Assembly (NCBI GenBank): GCA_903915535.1
Contig: CAIWTJ010000265.1
Coordinates: 1 to 63,270, forward strand
Reading direction: 5' to 3'
DNA: 63,270 nucleotides
Source: Enhydrobacter aerosaccus
GTDB taxonomy: Bacteria > Pseudomonadota > Alphaproteobacteria > Reyranellales > Reyranellaceae
Part shown: piece after piece, positions 39,121 to 47,136 of the stretch
Layout: each line of letters starts with the position of its first letter
Position numbering within the stretch: the first letter of the stretch is position 1
Position numbers and translations under genes: made by a program
Notes under the pieces: model-generated
Seen by the model: the letters and a program-made list of their open reading frames with translations, nothing else
What the model was told of the DNA's origin: nothing
The model's database searches: none

Positions 39121-40304
39121 TGCGGATTTCCTCTTGAGGCGTCTTCGTTCTCGCTCCGCCGGCGCCGGGCTTCCTTCTCGACCGCCGCGACCAGCGACGG
39201 GATGTGGGAGGCGATGGCGTAGAAGTCGCTGGCATACAGGACGAGCAGGGTCGTGGGCTGCGTGGTGACGATCGTGGCACTGCGGGGCAGGCGGTCGAGC
39301 AGGGCCATCTCGCCGAAGAAGCCTCCCTGGGAAAGCTTCACCGAATCGCGCGGCAGGCGGACCTCGACCTCGCCTTCGGAAATGAAGAACATCGAATCGC
39401 CCGCATCGTCGCGGCGCACCACGACGATGCGGGGCGGATAATGGCGCACGCGCAATTTGCCGACGATCTCGGAGAGGGTCACCGTGCCGAGCTCGGTGAA
39501 CATCGGTACCTTGGTGACCTGGTCCCAGACGCGCAGGTATTCGCGGCGGCGCTCTTCCTCGGCAAAACCGGTCGCCAGAATGCCGGTCATGAGCGCGAGC
39601 ACCAGGATGCCGCAGACCATGACGACAGAGCCGATCATCTTGCCGCCAACCGTGTGCGGGATGACGTCGCCGTAGCCTGTCGTGGTCAGGGTCACGACTC
39701 CCCACCACAGGGCAGCGGGGATGCTTCCGAACTGCTCGGGCTGGCCGGCGCGCTCGAACATGTGCGTCGCCGTCGACGCCGACACCAGGATGATGATGAA
39801 GACGATCAGCACGGAGGCCAGCGTCGCGCGCTCGTTGGCGATCACCCGGCCCAGGGTCGACATGGAGGGTGCATAGATGCCGAGCTTCAGAATCCAGAGG
39901 ATGCAGAAGACCGATGAGGCGTCGCTGTTGGCGTGCAGCGAACCGGTGGTGATCGCGAAGGCGGGAACCACGGCCAACAGGCCGATCAGGCCGCCGATCG
40001 AAGAGGCCCAGCGCAGCCGTGCTTTGGCATCGCTCATGCCGGCGAAGCGTACCGACTCGGGAGCCACCCATATCCGCGCGATGTATTCGGCGAGGAATAT
40101 GCCCGCCACGATCACGATGATGGCGGTGAGCGCCTCTTCCAGGGCCGGAGGCAGTTTGTCGACCGACGAAATGGCGACTGCCAGCAGCCCCGCGCCCAAT
40201 GCCATCAGATGGAAGGCGCGCCAGCGCCGCCCGCTGGGGCTGAAACTGGTCTGGCGCAGGATCGAATAGACCCGTGCGCGCGTCGTTGAGCCGGTGGCCG
40301 CCAC
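39117..40304 (-). CDS. Cyclic-nucleotide-gated K+ channel (MlotiK1-like)
   Basis: A 395-residue six-helix channel. The pore filter is TTTGYGDV (about residue 205), preceded by the pore helix AALWWGVVT. S4-like positive charges are few (LGRVIANERATL), so it is probably voltage-insensitive. The C-terminal cyclic-nucleotide-binding domain (about 270-375) has the phosphate-binding cassette GGFFGEMALLDRLPRSATIV, retaining Gly-Glu and the Arg that binds cAMP phosphate. Architecture and length match MlotiK1 of Mesorhizobium. GTG start at 40304. It is upstream of and coupled to the flavoprotein dehydrogenase. Confidence 0.88.
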   Translation of the reverse strand: MAATGSTTRARVYSILRQTSFSPSGRRWRAFHLMALGAGLLAVAISSVDKLPPALEEALTAIIVIVAGIFLAEYIARIWVAPESVRFAGMSDAKARLRWASSIGGLIGLLAVVPAFAITTGSLHANSDASSVFCILWILKLGIYAPSMSTLGRVIANERATLASVLIVFIIILVSASTATHMFERAGQPEQFGSIPAALWWGVVTLTTTGYGDVIPHTVGGKMIGSVVMVCGILVLALMTGILATGFAEEERRREYLRVWDQVTKVPMFTELGTVTLSEIVGKLRVRHYPPRIVVVRRDDAGDSMFFISEGEVEVRLPRDSVKLSQGGFFGEMALLDRLPRSATIVTTQPTTLLVLYASDFYAIASHIPSLVAAVEKEARRRRSENEDASRGNPQ

Positions 40305-40321
40305 GGCGAACCATAGGCGGC

Positions 40322-40338
40322 TTGGCGTGCGATTTGCA
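40322..40338 (+). promoter_or_regulatory. Candidate sigma-54 promoter of the TRAP operon
   Basis: TTGGCGTGCGATTTGCA has GG (-24) and GC (-12) with exactly 10 bp between them and the full TTGCA -12 element. The -24 element is TTGGCGTG against the consensus TGGCACG. The predicted start lies near 40350, 43 bp before dctP. TRAP/dct operons and nitrogen-salvage genes are often RpoN-dependent, which fits the genes downstream. No enhancer site was identified. Confidence 0.45.
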
Positions 40339-40392
40339 GCGCGGCCGGTACGGTTCTACGGTCGGCGCTTTCCGGGGCTAAGGGGGATTTCA

Positions 40393-41406
40393 ATGGGTTT
40401 GGGACGCAGAACGGCACTCAAGGCAGGTCTTGGCGCGGTCGCGATGGCGCCGGCCATGGCACCGTCGATCGTGCGTGCGCAGGCGGCGATGAAGCTGCCG
40501 CTGGCGACGGTCTGGCCCGATGCCAACTTCCACGTGATCAACTGCCGCCGCTTCGCCGACGAGGTGAAGAAGGCAACGGGCGGCGCCATCGACATCGACG
40601 TGAAGTCGGGCGGCCAGCTGGGCTTCAAGGGCCCGGAGTGCCTGCGCGCCGTCCGCGACGGGCTGGTGCCGATTGCCGACTATCTCAACACGCAGCAGGT
40701 CGGTGACGAGCCCTTCATGGGCATCGAGGGGCTGCCCTTCCTCGCCGGATCGCGCGAGGAGCTGAAGATCCTGCACAAGCACATCCGGCCCGAGTTCGAG
40801 AAGATCGCGGCCAAGAACAACCAGAAGATCCTCTACGTCGTGCCGTGGCCCAACCAGTACCTGCATCTGAAGGTGAAGGTCGACTCCGTTGACGGATTGA
40901 AGGGCATCAAGATCCGCACCGCCGACAAGGGCGCGCAGGACATCTGGGCTTCCGCCGGCATGGCGCCGGTTGTGATGCCGTGGGGCGAGCTTCTGCCCGC
41001 TCTTTCGTCAGGCGCGGTGTCGGGCGTGTCTACCTCCGCGGTGTCCGGCGTCGACGGCAAATTCTGGGAATTCCTGAAGTTCTTCTACGCCACCAACCAG
41101 CAGTGGTCGTCGGACATCGTGGCAATCAACATGGACGTCTGGAAGAAGATCAAGCCCGAGCACCAGAAGGCGATCACCGATCTCGCCGCCAAGCTCGAGC
41201 CGGAGTTCTGGGAGTCGGCCTTTGCCGCCGACAAGGACTGCGCCAAGAAGATGGTCGATGGCGGCATGACGCTCGTCACGCCGTCGCCCGCGATGATCGC
41301 CGACCTGCGCAAGAAGAGCGATCATCTGGTGGCCGACTTCATGAAGAAGGTTCCGTCCTCACAGGCGCCGGTCAAGGCCTATCTCGCCGAGGTCAAGCGC
41401 GCCTGA
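40393..41406 (+). CDS. dctP: TRAP transporter solute-binding protein, DctP family
   Basis: A 337-residue periplasmic receptor. The signal (residues 1-30, GRRTALKAGLGAVAMAPAMAPSIVRAQA) has a twin-arginine start and an AQA cleavage site, so Tat export is likely. The mature part has the DctP pattern: a helix with FADEVKKATGGAIDIDV, GIEGLPFLAGSREEL, GLKGIKIRTADKGAQDIWASAGMAPVVMPWGELLPALSSG (with the conserved Arg that binds substrate carboxylate) and VSTSAVSG. The ligand should be an organic acid or amino acid. Starts with SD AGGGGGA; its stop overlaps dctQ by one base. Confidence 0.9.
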   Translation: MGLGRRTALKAGLGAVAMAPAMAPSIVRAQAAMKLPLATVWPDANFHVINCRRFADEVKKATGGAIDIDVKSGGQLGFKGPECLRAVRDGLVPIADYLNTQQVGDEPFMGIEGLPFLAGSREELKILHKHIRPEFEKIAAKNNQKILYVVPWPNQYLHLKVKVDSVDGLKGIKIRTADKGAQDIWASAGMAPVVMPWGELLPALSSGAVSGVSTSAVSGVDGKFWEFLKFFYATNQQWSSDIVAINMDVWKKIKPEHQKAITDLAAKLEPEFWESAFAADKDCAKKMVDGGMTLVTPSPAMIADLRKKSDHLVADFMKKVPSSQAPVKAYLAEVKRA

Positions 41407-41990
41407 TGCAACACGGCGGACCGAACCCGAACGCTGGAGCGCCCGCGGCTCTGCGTCCGCTTCTCGACGGCATCGACAGGCTCAGCCGGCTCGACGGCTG
41501 GCTGGGCGTCGGCTGCCTCGCAAGCCTCACCGCGCTGATGCTTGCCGAGGTGATCGTGCGGGCCCTGTCGAACGTCATTGAGTGGGTGCCAGCCGATATC
41601 CCCGTGGCGTGGGAATACAGCTCCTACCTGATGGCCGCGTGCTTCACCTTCGGTGCCGCCATGACTTTGCGTGCCGGCGGCCATATTCGCGTGACGCTGG
41701 TCGTGTCCCGCGTCTCGCCGCAGGTGCGGCGCTGGTTGGAGACCGTGCTCGCGGCGATGGGCGTCTTTTTCTGCGGCTTCCTCGGCTGGTCGATGGCCTA
41801 CTTCACCTGGCGCAGCTTCGATGCCGGGCAAACCTCGATCTCGAGCGGCACGTTGGTCTGGATCCCGCAATTCTTCGTCACCTTCGGGATCGTCTTGTTG
41901 ATGATCCAGTTCGTGGCACGTTTCTTTCAGGCGGCCCTCGGTCTGCCGCTGGAAGACGTCAGCATGCGCGCGGGGCACGTCGCAGAATAA
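41406..41990 (+). CDS. dctQ: TRAP transporter small permease, DctQ family
   Basis: A 194-residue protein with four hydrophobic helices. The family's RAGGHIRVTLVVSRVSPQVRRWLE, located after helix 2, is the clearest signature, together with the amphipathic VPADIPVAWEYSSYLM. It is encoded between dctP and dctM with one-base overlaps on both sides. It forms the membrane complex with DctM. Confidence 0.88.
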   Translation: MQHGGPNPNAGAPAALRPLLDGIDRLSRLDGWLGVGCLASLTALMLAEVIVRALSNVIEWVPADIPVAWEYSSYLMAACFTFGAAMTLRAGGHIRVTLVVSRVSPQVRRWLETVLAAMGVFFCGFLGWSMAYFTWRSFDAGQTSISSGTLVWIPQFFVTFGIVLLMIQFVARFFQAALGLPLEDVSMRAGHVAE

Positions 41991-43294
41991 TGCTTATCGT
42001 CGTCGTTACCATGTTCGCCGTGCTATTTGCGTTTCTTGCGAGTGGCATGTGGATCGGCTGGACCCTCGCGGTCACCGGAACCATCCTGCTCGCGCTGTTC
42101 CGCGATATCCCGCTCGACAAGCTGCTGGCACAATACGCATGGAACATTCTCACCACGCAGGAATTGCTGGCGCTGCCGCTCTTCATCCTGATGGGAGAGA
42201 TTCTGTTCAGGACGCGCCTGTCACAATCCCTGTTCAAGGGACTGGCGCCGTGGGCCGCGCTGCTGCCCGGCCGGCTGCTGCACGTCAATGTCATCGGCTG
42301 CACGATCTTCGCGGCGATCTCGGGCTCCTCGGCCGCGACCACCCAGGTTGTGGGCCGCATCTCGATCGCCGAACTGATGAAGCGCGGCTATTCGAAGGAT
42401 GTCGCCGTGGGCTCCCTCGCCGGCTCGGGAACGCTAGGGTTTCTGATCCCGCCCTCCAACATCATGATCATCTACGGCGTGCTGGGCGACGTCTCGGTGT
42501 CCAAGCTGTTCACCGCGGGCTTCATCCCGGGCTTCCTGCTGGCCGGATGCTTCATGGCCTGGATCATGATCCACACCGCGATCAACCCGTCGCTGGTGCC
42601 CGAGAGCGAACGCAAGATCAGGATCGCCTCGGCGGCTGAATACATGGAATCGATCAAGGAACTGGGACCGGCGGTGTTCCTGATCTTCTGCGTGCTGGGC
42701 TCGATGTATGGCGGCCTCGCGACGCCGTCGGAGGCGGCGGGCGTCGGCGTGCTGGGTGCCCTGTTCGTCGCGCGGCTCCAGGGGGAATTGAACCGGGAGC
42801 AGCTGAAAGCCATCGGCATTGGCGCCGTGCAGACCTGCTCGATGATCGCGCTGATCGTGCTCGGCGCGTCGATCCTGGGCAGCGCCGCGGCCTTCCTCGG
42901 CATCCCGGCCGCCGTGGCCGAGATCGTGACCGACATGCACCTGTCGCCGTTCATGTTGATCGTGGCCCTGATCGTCTTTTACCTGATCCTGGGCTGCTTC
43001 CTCGACGGCTTCAGCATGATCGTCATGACCCTGCCCATCGTGCTGCCGATCGTGAAGGTCGCGGGCTTCGATCCGATCTGGTTCGGCATCTTCCTGGTCC
43101 TCGTGGTCGAGATGGCGCAGATCACGCCGCCCGTCGGCTTCAATCTCTTCGTCATCCAGGGGCTGACCGAGGACGGGCTGGGCTATGTGGCCAAGGTGAC
43201 CTTGCCGTATCTGCTGATCATGATTCTGTTCACCCTGGTCGTGACGGTGTTCCCCGACATTGCCCTCTGGCTTCCGAGGTACCTCGCCAGCTAG
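41990..43294 (+). CDS. dctM: TRAP transporter large permease, DctM family
   Basis: A 434-residue membrane protein with about 12 helices. Signatures include LLALPLFILMGEIL, AAISGSSAATTQVVGRISIAELMKRGYSK, the GTLGFLIPPSNIMIIYGV loop that marks DctM, and the C-terminal GCFLDGFSMIVMTLPIVLPI with EMAQITPPVGFNLFVIQG. It contains the Na+/substrate path of the TRAP transporter. The start ATG shares one base with the dctQ stop. A hairpin follows its stop and includes the SD of the next gene. Confidence 0.92.
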   Translation: MLIVVVTMFAVLFAFLASGMWIGWTLAVTGTILLALFRDIPLDKLLAQYAWNILTTQELLALPLFILMGEILFRTRLSQSLFKGLAPWAALLPGRLLHVNVIGCTIFAAISGSSAATTQVVGRISIAELMKRGYSKDVAVGSLAGSGTLGFLIPPSNIMIIYGVLGDVSVSKLFTAGFIPGFLLAGCFMAWIMIHTAINPSLVPESERKIRIASAAEYMESIKELGPAVFLIFCVLGSMYGGLATPSEAAGVGVLGALFVARLQGELNREQLKAIGIGAVQTCSMIALIVLGASILGSAAAFLGIPAAVAEIVTDMHLSPFMLIVALIVFYLILGCFLDGFSMIVMTLPIVLPIVKVAGFDPIWFGIFLVLVVEMAQITPPVGFNLFVIQGLTEDGLGYVAKVTLPYLLIMILFTLVVTVFPDIALWLPRYLAS

Positions 43295-43323
43295 TCTCTC
43301 CCAACCAGCCTTGGGGGAGAGAC
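43294..43323 (+). promoter_or_regulatory. Hairpin sequestering the SD of the glutamine-synthetase-like gene
   Basis: GTCTCTCCC (43294-43302) pairs perfectly with GGGAGAGAC (43315-43323) over 9 bp; two more A-T pairs can add after a C bulge. The right arm contains the SD GGGGGAGAG, one base from the ATG at 43325. Forming the hairpin would mask ribosome binding, so this may limit translation of the ligase or act as a switch. It also follows dctM by zero bases. Confidence 0.5.
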
Positions 43324-43324
43324 G

Positions 43325-44689
43325 ATGGATCCGCGTCAGGTCAAGACCGCAGCCGATGCGCTGAAGATCGTCAAGGAGCGCGGGCTGAAGCACGTCAAGG
43401 TCGGCGTGCACGACATCGACGGCATCCTGCGCGGCAAATACATCCACATCGACAAGTTCAAGTCCGCGCTAGAAGGCGGCTTCGGCTTCTGCGACGTCGT
43501 GCTGGGCTGGGATGCCAACGACCAGCTCTACGACAACGTCACCATGACCGGCTGGCACACGGGCTATCCCGACGCCACGGTCCGCGTGCTTCCCGACACC
43601 TGCCGCGAGATCGCGACCGAGCCCGGCAATCTCCTGTTCCTGTGCGAGTTCACCGAGAAATTCGAGACGATCTGCCCTCGTGGCACCCTGCGTAGAGTGT
43701 TGGCGCGGGCAAAAAAGATGGGCTTCGAAGTGAAGGTCGGCTTCGAATACGAGTTCTTCGTCTTCGCCGAGACCGCCCATTCGATCCGCGAGAAGGGCTA
43801 CAAGAACCTGAAGCCCATCTCGCCGGGGTTCTTTGGCTATTCGATGTTGCGCAACTCGGTGCTGAGCGACTGGTACAAGGACCTGCTCGCGATGTGCGAG
43901 ACCATGGACATGGGCATCGAGGGTCTGCACACGGAGACCGGCGCGGGCGTGCTCGAAGCTGCGCTGCGCGTGTCCGACGCGCTCGAGGCGACGGACAAGG
44001 CCGCGCTCTTCAAGCTCTACACAAAGGTACTGGCCCAGAAGCGCGACTGGCTCGCGACCTTCATGGCCAAGTGGTCGAAGGATTGGCCGGGCTGCGGCGG
44101 CCACATGCACATGTCTTTGTGGAAGGACGGCAAGCCCGCTTTCTTCGACGAGAAGGCGCCGCACAGGATGAGCAAGACCATGCGCCAGTTCGTGGCCGGC
44201 CAGCAGGCGCTGATGCCCGAGACGCTGGCGATGGTCGCCTCGACGGTGAATGCCTATCGCCGCCTGATCCCCGGCTTCTGGGCGCCGACGGTCTCGGCCT
44301 GGGGCGTCGAGAACCGGACGACGGCGCTGCGCGTGATCCCGGGATCGGCGAAGTCGACGCGGGTGGAGTATCGCGTGGCCGCGGCCGACGCCAATCCCTA
44401 CCTGGCGCTGTCGGCCGCGATCGGTGCGGGCCTGTGGGGCATCGAGCACAAGCTCGATCCGGGCGAGCCGATTTCCGGCAACAGCTACGACAAGAAGCAT
44501 CCGGCCAAGATCCAGCTGCCGCGTACCCTGATGGAAGCGGCCGGGCGGCTGAAGGCGTCGAAGGCCTCGCGCGACCTCTTCGGGGATGCCTTCGTCGATC
44601 ATTATTCTGCAACACGGGAGTGGGAAGAGCGTGAGTTCCGCAAGGCCATCACGGAATGGGAGCTCGACCGATACATGGAAATCATCTGA
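43325..44689 (+). CDS. Glutamine synthetase-like ligase (GlnA family, glutamylamide synthetase type)
   Basis: A 454-residue GS-fold enzyme. Visible motifs are VHDIDGILRGKYI (N-terminal strand, seen in PuuA/GlnA4-like ligases), GFEYEFFVF (metal-binding E), the HTETGAGVLEAAL block with active-site Glu, GCGGHMHMSLW (ATP and metal His), and NRTTALRVIPGSAKSTRVEYRVAAADANPYLALSAAI. Housekeeping GlnA signatures such as the adenylylation Tyr loop are not obvious, so glutamate is probably joined to an amine such as methylamine, ethanolamine or a polyamine. The stop overlaps the next start by one base. Confidence 0.82.
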   Translation: MDPRQVKTAADALKIVKERGLKHVKVGVHDIDGILRGKYIHIDKFKSALEGGFGFCDVVLGWDANDQLYDNVTMTGWHTGYPDATVRVLPDTCREIATEPGNLLFLCEFTEKFETICPRGTLRRVLARAKKMGFEVKVGFEYEFFVFAETAHSIREKGYKNLKPISPGFFGYSMLRNSVLSDWYKDLLAMCETMDMGIEGLHTETGAGVLEAALRVSDALEATDKAALFKLYTKVLAQKRDWLATFMAKWSKDWPGCGGHMHMSLWKDGKPAFFDEKAPHRMSKTMRQFVAGQQALMPETLAMVASTVNAYRRLIPGFWAPTVSAWGVENRTTALRVIPGSAKSTRVEYRVAAADANPYLALSAAIGAGLWGIEHKLDPGEPISGNSYDKKHPAKIQLPRTLMEAAGRLKASKASRDLFGDAFVDHYSATREWEEREFRKAITEWELDRYMEII

Positions 44690-47136
44690 TGGCCGTTCCG
44701 ACACAGGCCCGGGTCGTCATCATCGGCGGCGGCATCATGGGATGCTCGACGGCCTATCATCTGGCGAAGAACGGCTGGAAGGACGTCGTGCTGCTGGAGC
44801 AGGGACGGCTGAGCGGCGGCACGACCTGGCACGCCGCAGGACTCGTCGGCCAACTGCGCGGCTACCAGAACCTGACCAAGCTCATCCAATACAGCACCGA
44901 GCTCTATTCGAAGCTCGAAGCCGAGACGGGTTTGGCCACGGGCTGGAAGCAATGCGGCTCGCTGTCGGTGGCGCGCACGCAAGAGCGCATGACCCTGCTG
45001 CGCCGGTCGGCGGCAACGGCGAACAAACAGGGCGTGGCCTGCGAGGAGCTGACGCCGCAACAGGCCGGCGACAAGTATCCGATCATGCGCACCGACGATC
45101 TGGTGGGAGCGGTCTGGCTGCCGGGCGACGGCAAGGCCAATCCCACGGACATCACGCAGGCCCTGGCCAAGGGCGCGCGCAACAACGGCGTGCGCATCTT
45201 CGAGAAGACACGGGTGACCTCGATCGACACCAAGGCTGGCCGTGTCACCGGCGTGCAGACGACCGAAGGCCCGATCGCGGCAGAGATCGTCGTTAACTGT
45301 GGCGGCCAGTGGGCGCGCCAGGTCGGGCGCATGGTGGGCGTGACAGTGCCGCTCTATTCCTGCGAGCACATGTACATCGTCACGGAGAAAATGGAGGGCG
45401 TGCCGCGCGACCTGCCGGTGATGCGCGATCCCGACGGCTACATCTACTTCAAGGAAGAGGTCGGCGGCCTTCTCATGGGCGGCTTCGAGCCCGAGGCCAA
45501 GCCGTGGAACAAGGATGTCATCCCCGACGACTTCGAGTTTGGAATCCTGCCGGACGACTGGGAGCAGTTCCAGATCCTGATGGACAACGCGCTGATCCGC
45601 GTGCCGCAGCTCGAGAAGACCGGCATCAAGACGTTCATGAACGGGCCCGAGAGCTTCACGCCCGATCTAAACTACATCCTGGGCGAGGCGCCGCAGCTGA
45701 AAGGCTTCTTCGTCGGCGCCGGCTTCAATTCCATGGGCATCGCGAGCTCGGGCGGCGCCGGCATGGCGCTGGCCGAATGGATCATCGCGGGCGAGCCCAC
45801 CCTCGATCTCTGGCCGGTCGACATCCGCCGCTTCGCCAACTTCCATGGCAACGACACCTGGCTGCGCGAGCGCGTCTCCGAGACGCTTGGCCTGCACTAC
45901 AAGATGCCGTGGCCGCAGCGCGAGCACGAGAGCGGCCGGCCGTTCCGCCGCTCGCCGCTCTACGATCGCCTCAAGGCGCGCGGCGCCTGGTTCGGCAACA
46001 AGATGGGCTGGGATCGGCCCAACTGGTTCGCCGGCCCCGGAAAGACTCCCGACATGCAGTATGGCTGGGGTCGTGGTGCCTGGTTTGATGCGGTGGCGGC
46101 CGAGCACAAGGCGACCCGCGAAGCCGTCACGGTCGTCGACGAGACGTCGTTCGGAAAGTTCATGGTGCAGGGGCGCGATGCCGAGAAGGTGCTGCAGCTT
46201 CTCAGCACCAACGATATCGCCGTGCCGGTGGGGCGCACTGTCTACACCGGCTTGTTGAACGAACGGGGCACTTACGAGAGCGATCTCACCATCGCGCGGC
46301 TCGCTCGCGACAAGTTCATGGTCGTCACCGGGTCGGCGCAGGTCACGCGAGACGCCGACTGGATCTCGCGTCATATGCTGCAGGATGCGCATGTGACGCT
46401 GACAGACGTGACCGGCGGCTGGACCGTCTTGTCGGTCATGGGGCCGAACAGCCGCGCGCTGCTGCAGCGCGTGAGCAAGGCCGACTTCTCCAACGAGGCG
46501 TTTCCCTTCGCGACCATCCGCGAGATCGGCGTCGGCTTCGCGACCGTGTTGGCGTCGCGCCGCACCTACATGGGTGAACTGGGCTGGGAGCTTTACGTGC
46601 CGGCGGAGTTCGCCGTCACGGTCTTCGAGACCCTGCATGCGGCAGGTGCGGAGTACGGCCTGCGCGACGGCGGCTACTACGCCATCGAATCGTTGCGACT
46701 GGAGAAGGGCTATCGCGCCTGGGCGCGCGAGCTGACGCCGGACGACACGCCGTGGCAGGCGGGGCTGGGCTGGGCCGTGAAGCTGGACAAGCCCGGCGGC
46801 TTCATCGGCCGCGAGGCTCTGGTCGAAGCGAAGGCGAGACCGCTCGACCGGCGTCTGGTCTCGGTCGTGCTCAAGGACCCCGAGCCGCTGCTGTGGGGCG
46901 GCGAGACGTTGCTGCGTGATGGCCGACCGGTCGGCGACCTGACCTCGGCGGGCTACGGCCATACGATCGGCGCGTCGGTCGGGCTCGGCTACATTAAGCG
47001 TTCCGACGGACTGGCCATCGACGCGGCGTGGCTGGAAAGCGGCAAGGTCGAAGTCGATCTCGCGGGGAGCCGGCTCGAGGCCAAGGTGTCCTTCAAGGCG
47101 CCCTACGACTCGAGCGGCTCGCGGATCAAGGGCTGA
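44689..47136 (+). CDS. Dimethylglycine/sarcosine-dehydrogenase-like flavoprotein with GcvT domain
   Basis: An 815-residue enzyme. Residues 9-370 form a DAO-type FAD domain starting VVIIGGGIMGCSTAYHLAKNG. The histidine in GGTTWHAAGLVGQ is placed like the covalent-FAD His of dimethylglycine/sarcosine dehydrogenases. The second half (about 430-805) is a GcvT-like folate-binding domain ending in the GcvT C-terminal barrel (VVLKDPEPLLWGGETLLRDGRPVGDLTSAGYG). It likely oxidatively demethylates an N-methyl amine and passes formaldehyde to tetrahydrofolate. It overlaps the ligase gene by 1 bp. Its 3' end overlaps the convergent Na/Pi gene by 34 bp. Confidence 0.86.
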   Translation: MAVPTQARVVIIGGGIMGCSTAYHLAKNGWKDVVLLEQGRLSGGTTWHAAGLVGQLRGYQNLTKLIQYSTELYSKLEAETGLATGWKQCGSLSVARTQERMTLLRRSAATANKQGVACEELTPQQAGDKYPIMRTDDLVGAVWLPGDGKANPTDITQALAKGARNNGVRIFEKTRVTSIDTKAGRVTGVQTTEGPIAAEIVVNCGGQWARQVGRMVGVTVPLYSCEHMYIVTEKMEGVPRDLPVMRDPDGYIYFKEEVGGLLMGGFEPEAKPWNKDVIPDDFEFGILPDDWEQFQILMDNALIRVPQLEKTGIKTFMNGPESFTPDLNYILGEAPQLKGFFVGAGFNSMGIASSGGAGMALAEWIIAGEPTLDLWPVDIRRFANFHGNDTWLRERVSETLGLHYKMPWPQREHESGRPFRRSPLYDRLKARGAWFGNKMGWDRPNWFAGPGKTPDMQYGWGRGAWFDAVAAEHKATREAVTVVDETSFGKFMVQGRDAEKVLQLLSTNDIAVPVGRTVYTGLLNERGTYESDLTIARLARDKFMVVTGSAQVTRDADWISRHMLQDAHVTLTDVTGGWTVLSVMGPNSRALLQRVSKADFSNEAFPFATIREIGVGFATVLASRRTYMGELGWELYVPAEFAVTVFETLHAAGAEYGLRDGGYYAIESLRLEKGYRAWARELTPDDTPWQAGLGWAVKLDKPGGFIGREALVEAKARPLDRRLVSVVLKDPEPLLWGGETLLRDGRPVGDLTSAGYGHTIGASVGLGYIKRSDGLAIDAAWLESGKVEVDLAGSRLEAKVSFKAPYDSSGSRIKG

